DNA of 64,000 nt from Syngnathus acus (taxonomy: Eukaryota; Chordata; Actinopteri; Syngnathiformes; Syngnathidae). The notes under the pieces were generated by a model that worked only from the letters and a program-made list of their open reading frames with translations, was not told where the DNA came from and did no database searches. This document shows positions 47,201 to 59,500 of the stretch, piece after piece. Both the position numbers and the translations under genes were made by a program. Each line of letters opens with the position of its first letter. Positions within the stretch are counted from its first letter, which is position 1. The DNA is taken from the NCBI RefSeq assembly GCF_901709675.1, contig NC_051107.1:2783501-2847500 (forward strand). The letters are read 5' to 3'.

Positions 47201-49011
47201 AGAGCTCACCCTGGATTGTGAGCCGAAACCTATTCAGCGTACTTTGAGCTGTGTCAGAAACATTCTCACTTGTACTATACATCCTTTACAAGGTTATTCC
47301 GATGAAAATAATATAGATGATATCATCTTTACTGGGAATTGTGGTGTGAAAAGATGAAGCTGCCGGAAAAGATAGTTGGACATGTTTTGTTAATATGAAG
47401 GCAGCTTGCGGAATTTATAACCGTCTCCATCTTTGAAGCAGCAGTGCATGAAATCATTTCGATCGCCAAAAGGGATTTTTGTTTGGCTGGAGTAAGCCGT
47501 ACGTTGGAAGTTATCTGTCCAACGAGTAAATTTGGCAATTTGTGTTTTGGTAGATTTCGGTTTTATAGATTTAATATCCCTTTTCAAGAAAACTCTGAAG
47601 ACAACTCTGGCTGAAAACTTGACTTATAGGATTTAACTGATGACATAATGACAGTTCGGGGCGCGTCTCATTGCACCGATGACGTAATATATTATGATAG
47701 CAGTTTGTGTGTGATCATTTCAAAATGACTCTAGGCTGAATAGGCTCAGACAAATCTGCTCCCCCGGTGGTGAGCGAAGACCGAGTGCAGAATGATGTCA
47801 GTGTGTTAGCGGTGTTGCCAACCCTCTGACATATCAGATTGGGGCGGATGAGGGGAGGAATCCGTCAAGGCAACATCCCTCATGCGCCGTGGAGACGTCA
47901 ATGATGCCGCTCCGAGGGCGGGACTGCGATTGTGCACCTGGGGAAACCGTCGAACCCGCCGGCAAAATTGTGATGCGAGCGGTTGGTGAAGATACAGAAG
48001 AAGTCTGTGACGGCGCAAACACATTTATTTGGCCCGGGCGCCGGCTTTCACCCCCGCGGAACTCACAAAATCAATAATTGAATAGAGCAAGGATAATAGC
48101 TACTACACGCGCTGTGCACTCTTTGAGCGTGATGATGGAAACATATTTGCGGGTGAAATAAATTGCGGCAGGTGGTCACTTGTTTGCACCCTGAACGATA
48201 AATGACGAGTCAGTGATGTCTGCTAGCATTCAAAGAGAGTCAGGAAAGTTCCAAGAGAAGAAGATTCCGTTTCGTCTTTAAAATGGATCCCCCTCCCTGT
48301 TGACCCTGTTAAGTTTTAAAAAGAGGAAAATACACAAAGATTTCTCCAGCACTGCAAAGTTCCTCTCTGGCGGGAACTGTCAGATGCTCAAGACTAATGA
48401 AAAGTTAACTGGTCAAGTTTGGACATTCTTCATCCTTCAGCACGTTATCAAATCATATTTTAGCTATTTTCATCATTCCCCATCAGAATTATTAAATTAT
48501 ATATTCAGCCCTGCTGTGTATTTTCACTTGGAAGGTATCGGGTGAATATTTGGGTGAATGGGACAGACAAGAAATGAGGGCAATGAGCCCACCTTTGCCT
48601 CTACATTATGATAATCTTTTTTTGTGAGTTTGGGTGCACCTGCATGAAATGCTGATGTGGATGCCTCCTCCTTCCCTGCGGTTTTTCTTCTCCATCTCTT
48701 CCCTGTGGCACTATATCCAATTCCCTCAGCAGAAATCATTCTTTGGCATCATTACCATTACTAACTTTTATCTACAGCCTCTTGTTTCTTCTCTCCATTG
48801 GAGATTAAATCCAAGGAATAGCTTTTTACGCCGACCCTAATAAGACTCGGACTAGTCTCTTTCATTGGGATATTTTAAGGGTTGCAGTGTGGCTGCTGTC
48901 TAAAAGGATAAATCGTTGTAGTAACATAAAACCGTTCCCAACAAGAGCTGGCTTTAATTCTTGGTGAAAACTAGCAGATGTTCCAATTCAAACTTTATTA
49001 TCATTTGTAAT

Positions 49012-49420
49012 TACCGTATTTTCCGGACTATAAGGCGCACCTAAAAACCTAAAATTTTCTCAAAAGTGCGCCTTATAGTCCGGTGCGCCTTATATATGGA
49101 CCAAATTCCAAAATTTAAACTGGCCCGAAGCATTGTGTCATGAAATCAATCATAAGTGGCCCGCTGAAGACTATGAATCATGAATCAAAAAGACTATGGA
49201 TCATTATTTTGTGATTATAAAGTAATTTGTTGTGTCTGAAGTTGAAATAAAAAAGATAAACTGGAGAATGATTTGTTTTGGATTAAAAATCCGACATGAT
49301 GCATTAATGGTGCGCCTTATAGTCCAGTGCGCCTTATAAAAGGACAAAGTTTTAAAATGGCCCATTCATTGAAGGTGCGCCTTATAGTCCGGTGCGCCTT
49401 ATAGTCCGGAAAATACAGTA
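49012..49420. mobile_element. MITE with TACCGTATTTTCC ends (type III interior, long form)
   Basis: Left end 'taccgtattttccggactat', right end 'tagtccggaaaatacagta' (one change from perfect). The interior shares 'gttgaaataaaaaagataaa' and 'gacatgatgcattaatggtg' with the short copy at 36739-36893. Several 'gtgcgccttatagtccg' repeats lie near both ends. Confidence 0.87.
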
Positions 49421-51650
49421 ATGTAGTCGGATGCCGACTATGCGAGATATGTTTGCTTTAGCAAAACAGAACTTTTTAAGCTAGGACTGGTCGAAGGCCG
49501 AAACATCTGGATAGACAACTACCAGCACTCACGCATCAAATATTTGCATTTACTAAAGTCACTGAGCTGGACAATCTGGAGTTATACCCGGGAAAGTCTT
49601 CCCGATTGCATTGAACATGGTGTGGTCAGTAACGCCGACTCTTCCCCGCAGTTCTGTGTAACGTATTAATTAAAGTTGAAACTCTCTCCCTGTAGCATCG
49701 GGGTGATTGTTAAGCAGTATCTCCCAGTGCAAAAATGTATTATTCATACTGGCTGTTTTGGTTTCTTTGTTGTCCCTGCAGGCAGGTCCCAGGTAAGTCC
49801 CGATGCCTCAGTAGTGCTTCATGCGGCTGGGAGGCCCTGGGGTAGAGCCTCTGGCGATGGCTTTAGCCTAGCTGCTCCCCGGAGACCCTCCCCGCTCAAC
49901 CGCTCCGTTCCGTCTTCAAAGACAAATACAAACACGGCAGTCTTCCCCATCTCCAGCGTCTCGCTCTCTTGTGCTTGCGAGAACTCATACAGTATATTGT
50001 TCCCCTCCCGCTCTGCCCACACTTTCAATCCAGAGTGAGTTACACCACGGCAAAATTTCTACGTGGGCGCCTTCTTTTAAATTGTGCTAGTGCGGTCAAG
50101 GGTTCAGCGGCGGAGGCGGCCAAAAGAAAGTCTTTTGTGACTTTACAGATGCAGATATCTCGGCAAACAAACACACAAAATGGTGGCGACATGAAACTTG
50201 GCGGGGAGCTAATCAGAAATTCTCAAATGTGGTTTCTGGTGTTGCTACTAAACCCCCACCCCCCCTGCCCCTACATGGTTTTGTTATATTCATGACTTTC
50301 AGAAGATACTCCACGGTCAGCCTTGGCCTTTAAGGCTATAGTTTGGCAAAGAATTAGCAGTGTCAGGTTCCGGAACGGGATGGTGAACAGTAATTACAGC
50401 GAGGCCGCGGCCCCATCAAGACCCCCCCCGTGTTGTCAGTTGGTCAGTGCCGGGATTGGCAGCAGGCGCTCCTGCCTGAGAGTCTCCAGAGTACCCATTA
50501 GGATGGAGGCCCGGCGTCCTTATCAAGCCAACCCCTGTGCTCTTCCAGTTCGCAATTACAGCATGGTCTGCACATTTGTGGAGCTCACTGTTGTTGTTAG
50601 CGTCACCTTAGTCTACAGCCTCCTTAATAACCGTAAGTCAGTAGCGAGGGCTTGCAGGGGCCGCAGTTGGCAGGGTGAGACGTGCGCGGCGAGTTAATGA
50701 CGAGAGTTATGGCTGTTGTGTGATGTTACATGGGAGCTGATTGGGAGAGAGACCGTGACCTTGTGTTCTGCAAGCTTGATAATTGTTCCAGGTTCATACG
50801 GATCAGCGGATCGTAGAGGAGCGTTATATTCAGAACGTGTTTCGGCGAGGAGGAATTTTTCCCTATTTTTGGTCACGACGTTTATTTGCTGATACTACTA
50901 AAGTTGTCAATATGTGAGATTAAAATTAGAGAGGAAAAGTTTGCCCGATTGCATTTTCTGCAAGTTCTTCAGATCCTCCATCTGCCCTGTTTGATTATAC
51001 TCATCCTCTCGAGAGATAGGTGGAGCAAAGGGAGAAAAAAAATGCCTTTTGAGTTTCCTCCACCATTTTCCCCCGCAACAAAATAAGACGTTTCATTGCA
51101 TCTAACCAAACGAGCTGGGTGGGAAAATTGCCTTTTCAATAATCTACACTGAAACCTCCACTGCCTTTTTCATCCTGAAAGGTTTTCTGAAGGTTGTTGT
51201 TGAAGAATAAGGCGGCTCCGATACCACCCGCAGATAACAATCATCTTTCCAATTTGTTTGAGATTAGGTCATACGGAAACAGCGCTTCATAAACACGCAG
51301 GGTCGCCATCAACAGCCTATGAAGGAAGGCAGGGTGAGATCGACATAGCGTTGGTGGAACCGGGAGGAAAACCAACAAAATTACACAGCTCTTCATTACT
51401 AACTGGTGGGGAAAAAAATGACTCCCACCCGTTCTTCATTTCCAAAACAGCATGACCCGGCTAGAAGTTTGATTCAGATCACTAAACCCATTTTTCAATA
51501 TAATTAATATCGGAATGAACAAGTGAGTCTTTGAAATAAGTCACTTACGACAATGGCGCATAACAAAAGTTCAGTAAAACCACACACAAATTTAGAGAGC
51601 CAAATGATGGTGTTGACTCTCTGAAGACAAACAAGGAACTGAAAGGAACA

Positions 51651-51725
51651 TGAATTTTATGGATATGTGAAGCCCTTTGAGACTTGTTTGTGATTTAGGG
51701 CTATATAAATAAACTTGACTTGACT
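51651..51725 (+). mobile_element. 5'-truncated LINE 3' tail
   Basis: Contains 'gaagccctttgagacttgtt' and 'gatttagggctatataaata' and ends in 'cttgacttgactt' repeats. This is the recognisable 3' end of a common teleost LINE. No ORF remains. Confidence 0.65.
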
Positions 51726-52639
51726 TAACCCTTTTATAGCCTCAGCATTGTCATCAAGTGTGTGAGATGAACCCAGGTGCTCAAGATCCCTTGATGAGTT
51801 GTGTGAAGCAACCTCAAGTTTATAGTTCTTCGAAACCATCAGATTTTGGGGAACTCAGCAGATTCACGCCGATCCCTTCAGAGCATAACTTTTGTTAGGC
51901 TATAAATTTCAAAAAAATACGGGTAATTGAAAGGTTTACAATTCCCTTGAGACAGAACCAGATGACCATTCATCACTGTTCATTTGCAGACCGGGTCAGT
52001 CAGTGTCTCCAAAAGGCTCCATAAATCTGTCGATGATGATTCAACAAATGATTCACCAATTTAATTAATTGTATTTGTGACCAGTAAACCACATAAGCAA
52101 TGGAATCTTTTTAAGACTTTAAATCACTTTTACTGGTCAGGTGACTCGTTGCTGTGATTTTCCTTGCACGGTTGACCTCCTAGACGAAGGTCTTAAACGG
52201 GCATCTGGTAGAAGTTATCCAACCACTTCAAAAGAACCGAGTTCACAGACCTAAACGCTGCAATGAATCCCGATGGCCATGCGGCAGATCACTTGACGGG
52301 GTCAGATTTGCGACGGGACATTAATGCGATCAATGAGGTGCTAATTGCGTGTCTCGCTGACGTTCTTTCCATCCCGATTGTCAATACTCTGCTGGCTAAG
52401 GTTGTGACTCCATATTAAAGGTTTTAATTGCCCTAACCTTCACTAATCCCCAATGTTATTGCATGGGTATTTGCATGATTATGAAAGGTTTAAACAAAAG
52501 AACAAATGCAAATATCACAGAGGATTATCTTAAAATGAAAGCAGTGGGTTAATGATGAAAGTGCAACCAGCACGTGGACTAAAATGGCCCCTCGAGATAC
52601 AAATGGCCCAAGATATTAAGAAATTGTGCATATACAGAT

Positions 52640-52978
52640 ATACAGTGATCCCTCGCTACTTTGCGTTTCGTTTATCGCGGCTTCACTACATCGCGGATCT
52701 TTTTTCCAAATTAAAAAAAAACATTTAAAAGTCAAAATAAAACTTCTAAATTGAGGAAACATGTGTCTAACTTTTAGGATAATGTAGTATTGCTCCAAAT
52801 GTTCGTTTACATTCCTTTAGAAGTCCGTTTTCGCGTGTTAGCACGATCGCGAATCAGCATCTTTCCGCTAACTCGTTAGCCTGCCCAGTACTTCTTGTCG
52901 GTGACCGTACTTCGCGGATTTCACTTATCGCGGGTGGTTTTTGGAACCAATTATCCGCGATAAACGAGGGATTACTAT
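52640..52978. mobile_element. Pogo/Tigger-like MITE
   Basis: Left end 'tacagtgatccctcgctact', right end 'gataaacgagggattactat'. These form inverted repeats around the core CAGTGATCCCTCG with TA at the insertion edge. Interior pieces 'tatcgcgg' and 'cgcggattt' repeat near both ends. Ends of this type are known from pogo/Tigger non-autonomous elements. Confidence 0.75.
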
Positions 52979-54360
52979 ATATTCTTTATCTTCTGCGGGA
53001 AAACTTTGGATTGAATGCCATTTTTCTTTATGTATATAGTTCGAGACGGTTTAATAATCTGGCTAGTTTGAGAAATAAATTATTAGCGATAGCATGAAAT
53101 CAAAACAAGCTTGTGGTGGACATTTCTATTTTTAGTTCAACTCAGAACAAATCATTATAATACTGTTGTACTCTTCCTGGGAACTGACTAATTGTTCAAA
53201 GAGTCAAATTCGCTCGGGTCTTACACTCAAATCAGACCCAAAAATACAAAATCCATTATCACCGCAATAAAGAGCTAATGACCCAACAACTGGAATTTAT
53301 TTGCCAGGGCGGCCATCTCCTTGAGAGGGCCAAAGGATAAGGAGTCATTAAAGCAGCGTTATCTGGTCCAGATAGCATTGGCATGTCTGTAAAGATCATT
53401 ATTTTTGCCCCTGGAGCCGTTTGGCAACGGAGAGCAGCGCTAACTCCAGGGTCAGCATTAACACAGGGATGAAGACGCTAACGATACACAGCCTGGCAGC
53501 TAATACTTTTTCTAAACGCTCTTAATGACTGTCGATTTGGACGTGGGAGAATTTGGGTTTTTCTTTGTGCTCAAGCAACTCACTTTGGCTGTGAGCGACG
53601 TGGCGCGGTTCTTTAAACCTTCTTTACTTTTCTCAAGGTTCTATCTTATTTTGAAATCAATCGGTGAAGCGAAAACAACAGGGTATTCAAAATGCACATC
53701 TTGTATTTGCGCTAATAGCCGTCACGTTGCGATGTATCACCGCTGTCACAAAAGACAACACGACGCTAATGACGCTAGGCTATCAGCGCTAGGCCACGAG
53801 GAGGAAACTAACATCTGACTCCGGAACAGCCGAGGCAAAATAACACATGACACATGTCTGCCATTAGCACGAATCTTCCCTGCGGTTGCCACACTTTCTT
53901 TTAATTTCGCTCGGCTGTAATCTCCCATCGACTCGAGTGTTTTCATCTACTAAAGGACTTTCAACAGCTTGAGCCTAATCAAAGACGTTCTTTCTTTTTT
54001 CCTCGTGTCTCTGGATAAGGAAATTCAATTAGCTTAATTGGGCTGGATATTATCCTCGGCAATGTGATGGAAGCATCGCTTTCACCAAAACTACACAGGG
54101 CACTTTAGAAGCACCTTGCTAATTGGCGCAATAACTTTAATCCAAATGTTTTACCTCAACATTCCAGATGATTCCAAATTGAAATCCAGGTAATTAGTAG
54201 AAATAACCCCCCACGCACGAGGAGATCACTCGATTCCATCTTGAAGGCTGCTGACGGCAAAGTAGAAATGAAGCGTTCTGTTTCATGCTTGACAAAACAA
54301 TGAGACCAAAATAGAAAATATTTTACTTTGTTTTTTACAACCGCAAATAGTTTTCTTCAG

Positions 54361-54637
54361 TTTGTGATACTTTAAAAAATAGATACTAATGTGACCTATA
54401 ACCTGGTCAACACAATTGAAAAAAAAAAATATTTTAAAAGGAATACAAAATAATATGGTTGCAAAAGTGTACACACCCTTTTAGAACTGGAGATGTGACT
54501 TTGTGATACTTTAAAAAAATAGATACTGTGACCTATAACCTGGTCAACACAATTGAAAAAATAAATGTTTTAAAAGGGAATACAAAATAATATAGTTGCA
54601 AAAGTGTACACACCCTTTTAGAACTGGAGATGTTTAT
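54361..54637 (+). repeat. 139-bp direct duplication of a fish repeat
   Basis: Two copies start at 54361 and 54500 with 'tttgtgatactttaaaaaa'. Each contains 'acctataacctggtcaacac' and 'caaaagtgtacacaccctt', followed by 'ttagaactggagatgt'. The two are about 95% alike by eye, so the duplication is young. Confidence 0.85.
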
Positions 54638-56068
54638 AATTAACCAATCACAAGGCCTCAAATTCACTTTGAGATTTCATTAGGGTTCCTTCCATCTGAG
54701 CTAGGCTGAAATGGATATTTTTTTTGCCCCAGAAGCATCAGAGACAACAAACTAAGGAAATTATTGCACTTCAAATCAGTCATATATCATAAGCTGCAAC
54801 ATGCTCCGTTGGTTAGGGTAATAGACAGAGAAAACTGACTTTTTTTTTTCTTCCCCGATGGCTGGTTTGCATCTAATGCTGTGCCCTTGAGCTAGATACT
54901 TAACCTTAGCAGCTCCAGCAAACACATGGCCTTCGAAATGGCTTTGAAAATGTAAACCTATCTTCAGATATAAATTTCTCCCGTCAACCGCTTGAACTCA
55001 TGCTCATTTTGCCCCCTACGAAATGACACGGGGAGAAAAAAACAGACACCAAACTCAGTGTAACACAATAAAACTGTATTACATTTGTGCTTAAAATTAT
55101 TACAATTACAGTATTTACAAGCGTTGTCCTAAAAATAAACATCTCATGCTGGATGACACATTAAAAAGAAAAAATTGTACAATAGGCAAGCAAAAGGAAA
55201 TATTCTTTTTGTTTTTTTATGTACACCTTCATTTTATAGAGGACATTTTTGAAGTGAAGAAAAAACACGCTGAGCGGACGGTTAACTCGTGGACGAGGAG
55301 GTCAAGATGACGAGGCCGCGATTGGCGAGCGGAGTCGCGCATCCGATGGCGTTCGAAAATCAGCGCGTTGAAGCGAAGCCAAATTCCGGACGAGAACTGC
55401 TTAAATAAATAATCGTCTGAACGTTAACCAAACGTTTCAAGGTCACCTGTACAACTGCTACAACAACAACCAGCCTCCATGAGCGTATCGCCAGCTTCCT
55501 AATAAAAAGTTCAATAAATACATTTCCAATTGAAATAAAAAAACCCTCAAGACAAATCTGGTCCAGTGATTTTCCAAGTATGAGGCTCGGTAGCGCCAAA
55601 GCGCTATTCTAGTCCATAATGGCTCGTCTCATTCATCATCATTATTATTATTGGCTGTTAAATTCAAACTATTGTGCAAAAGTCTCGGGCGATTTGTTGA
55701 TATGGAATATACCTTGCCTTGAAAATGTAGAATCTCGATTTTCGCTTTTTGTTATTATCAAGTTGCTTTGTGCTATTTCGATTCCGGAAAATGGACTGTT
55801 CCATTAATGATCATCCATATTTAACTGTTGTCCGGTTCAACCCAGACATCAAATTTCTGCTATTTATCCAATTTTATAAAAACGATAATTACAACAGCAA
55901 CGCCAAATCCTTATGCACAAAACTGGAAAAAAAAAAATCAATCGTACCGTCAGTAAAAAGAATAAACATTGAAAAATATGACATCAACCTGTTGTTGACT
56001 CCACAGACCAAACTGAGATTGCATGAGAAAAATTCCTTCAAAAATGACAAGCGATTTACACACACACC

Positions 56069-56091
56069 CCACACACACCCACGCAAGTATT
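56069..56091. repeat. CA-rich simple repeat
   Basis: Imperfect (CA)n with CCCA interruptions, in the presumed lmo3 3'UTR (antisense). Confidence 0.6.
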
Positions 56092-56571
56092 AAATTATTT
56101 TTTTTTCTGAAGCTTCTCTGTTTACACTTAACAACATCCAATAAAAAGGTGTTTATCCCAAAGATACACTGATTGACAATACCTCTGCGTGTTTTCAATT
56201 CAAGTAGTTGGACCGCGCAGTCCTTGTCATAAAAGTTGACACATGTAAAGATCTGTCCAACAACTTGCTTTGGGTTCTTCTGAGGCAGCACTTGTCAGTC
56301 ACAAACAAAAATTTTTACTTAAGAGTCCGCTTTTGGGGTCGCTGCCTGACCGCTATGTCGCGGTCTCTATGGCTATTCTGTACAGTCAGGTACCTTCGAT
56401 TCCGGATGTGGCTTCGTTATGTACACGTGGGGGGGAGGGGGCGAGCAGGAGCCGGACAGGAAGCCATAGTGCTATTTGTTGTATGATTGCAAGCTTTCCA
56501 TCAGTCTTTTTTCCATTTCCTGTGTCTTCCTCCTGTTTTTGGCCTCGCCCCCCGCCCCGCTCTTACGAGGG

Positions 56572-59500
56572 TCAGCGGACTTGGGGGGCATAGCCTTCCT
56601 TCATCAGGCCTTCTTCGTAGTCCGTCTGGCACAGGATCATGTTGTTCTTCAGGAAGAACTTGTCTCCCACGCAAAACCTGCAAGAGTGGAGAAGAGCGGT
56701 GAGAAGGCTGAAAAGTATCGAGCGGTAAGCTAGCGGCGCTAGCTTGTCTTTGGGAGCTAGCGATGTGCCAAACCCCTTTAGCTGAAAAATTTGAGCAACT
56801 TGGGGAAAACAGGCGTTTCTTTAGTCCCTTACAATCATTCCCGGAAGCGCAATCCTCACAAGGGGGAGTCCGCGGTTATTTTTTTTACATTTCAACACAG
56901 CGCCAAGTGGAGATTACGTCGGACGAGAGGCAACTCTCACTGAATTGTCCTGAGGGTCGCTTATCTCCCTTTAGGTTGGACAAGGTCGGCGAACACCGGT
57001 GCCAGTGTTTACCAGAGGGTACGCGGGTTGGGGGGGGGGGGGGGGGGGGGTTGACTGTTTCTCTTGTTTGACTTTCAACGGATACTAAGAATACAAAATT
57101 CATAGCTGGAAGCTACGCGCTAGCTTCTGTACCTGACGTGTTCGTTGTGCTTATCCAGCGCCGGAGGGCAGATTGAGAGCATGATTTGTTACATCCGTTT
57201 GGGACCAATTAACAGATAAACCGTAAAAAGGTGAGACCAATGTGTTTTGGGGGAAGAAGGCAAAAGGCATGCTCCGAGGAAGGGATTATAATTACTTAGG
57301 AAAACATTCGCTGAAGCTTTGTGCTCGGAACACATATCACTTGAAATCATCCTTATAGACCATTAGGGGCAGTCAAGAAGGTAAAATTGGGTTTCAGTGG
57401 CAATGACGACACATTTTGTATTTTCATTATTAGCCCAAGTAACAGTTTTAGAGACGCAAGGTAGGACCAAACCATTTAGATTTGAGAACAAACAGAATGA
57501 TCTGCTCCCTCTTACGTGTTCCAGTTAAGAGGTGAGCGGCAGTATTTTGGACCTCCAAAGTACGTACATCAGCTGACTGAATCTTTAAAAGATTGAGGCT
57601 AACTATCATAAATGTTAAACCAAACAAACGTTCACCAAACACGATAAAACCAGTAAGAACAAACGATTTATTTCCCGCTGTAGGTCAAATTTCTACATAT
57701 TGCTACTTGAAAATAACCGCCTCTAAACTCTATTATTTTTCTGCTTACACTGTGTCCACTCTTATAATGACCTCATGTCAACCTGTTTTTTTTTTTTTGC
57801 ACTCCTTCTCTCCTCCAGTCAAATTGTTTCTCCCCCTTTTCACCTTCCCGTGCTCGTTTCCTCTCCTCCTATTTCACACAGACAAATTGTTTCTGCTCGG
57901 TGAAATGTCAACAGCATATGTGACATCTGTGCGGCAATTTTGATGAGGATATTACACCGGAGCCCATCACAGGCGTGTCTAATAAAGGACGTTTTGTCGC
58001 CCCTGACTATTTCCAGTTCCTGGAACAAACAATAGCCGACAGTTTTTTTCTTTCTCTCCTGCGGTTCTATTAGGTCAGGTTTGAAAAGTAGCTTGCTGTT
58101 TCTGCAACTTAAAATAATGGCCAATTAGTGTTGCAACTATAGGAACTTTAAAAAATAGTGTTATACTAAGCTGAACAAGATTTATGACTAAGATCAAGTT
58201 ATTTAAAATCTAATAAAAAAATTATAAAATACTTAAAGCATTGTTTGCGAACCATAATGAGAGTCCCTTGACATCATTAATACAATTGTTGTATTCGTAT
58301 TATGGTCATACAGCTGCTTACTGTGCATGCAGTCATCGTCGTCTGACTCTTTCTTCATCTCTCCCTTTCTTCCTTTTCTTTACCGAGAGGTGAGTGTGAC
58401 TAATGAGTCTTTAGAGACCTCTTGTTGTAGGGGGGGGGGGGAGAAGGGAAAAAAAAAATGGCTTCCACAGGCGCACACTTAAAAGATGCATTGCGATGCC
58501 AGCTATATGCCCCGGAGGCACGTGTTAACTAGAGTAGTCGCTTTCCACTCAAATGAGGAAACGGGAGAAAAAGTGAGCCGCGCCACATGTAGTTAGTGTT
58601 GGCAAATACTCGGCCTTATGAATAGGACCGGGGTTCTACGTTGTCATCCGACAACACAAGGACAATTGGGGGGGGATTTGTTTTTGCAGTGGGTTTAGGG
58701 TCATTAGTCATCTATACTGTGTAGCGTGGTTCTATCACTTTCGGAAGGTACGGACATAGAGGTAATCGAGCTGGGTATGTTTTCCCCAAGGCCCAATTGT
58801 TGGATGCCTCGGAAATATCTTGACTGATAATCCTGCGGTGCGGGGTGTGGGATTTTTTCCCGACCCGATCTTCTGAGAAAGTGGTCAAGGCAGACAATGG
58901 TAAGTATAGAAAAGGTTGTTCGGTGTTTATGCTAGCAGATTATTTGTATGATCAACAGGTCTACGGTTCAATCTAAACTGCAGAATCTAAAAACCAGAGC
59001 AGACTTGGGAAAAAGTTAACGATCGAAGAAAATTCAGCAAAAAATCGAAACGTAACTGTAAATGAGTTCGGAATGTCCTTCTTTGTATATTTTCACGTGT
59101 CGTGATCATTTTCTAGATCAGGATGTGGAAGCCGGAATGCGCCTACCCCGCAGTCTCCCAGTTCTCGACACCAATCATACACAAAGTGACAACTATGTCC
59201 CTTATTGCCTATTAGGCCCCTGTCTAACAAGCCTGACTCATGACATACAAGGCACCCGTGGCTGAGCTTTGCCGCACTGAACCCAATTGGCGTCAGTCTC
59301 TCCTTCCAAGGCTCAAGTATGGACCCCCCCCGCACCCCGGCCCCTTATCAGCACTGACCTTCGCCTGCACTGTCACCCATCCTGCTCCTCTCTGCTCTAA
59401 CCTTCCTCCAGCCTCCCCAGACTGTGGCCTCCAGCTCATCAGGGGGAAATTGGGCCAGCACTGGCTAGATGATGAGGCTGGACGACAGCCTCATCGATTA

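Larger units (their letters stand above)
41040..56560. other. Intergenic region between mgst1 and the lmo3 3' end
   Basis: No protein gene was recognised. The longest ORFs (42735-43196, 49676-50038, 50323-50697) lack known motifs. The region contains two larger transposon-like elements, a MITE, a LINE tail, microsatellites and a 139-bp duplication listed separately. The stretches at about 45300-46090 and 47600-48100 look complex and repeat-poor. The part nearest lmo3 (about 55080-56571) is probably its 3'UTR in antisense, but its end could not be placed. Confidence 0.55.

Noticed and set aside
49676-50697. Overlapping ORFs of 108-124 codons in the mgst1-lmo3 interval
   Set aside because: Three different frames overlap with no motif; typical of a GC-richer non-coding stretch.
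56501-56683. 60-codon minus-strand ORF over the last lmo3 exon
   Set aside because: Wrong frame. The true frame gives RFCVGDKFF and the LMO3 C terminus.
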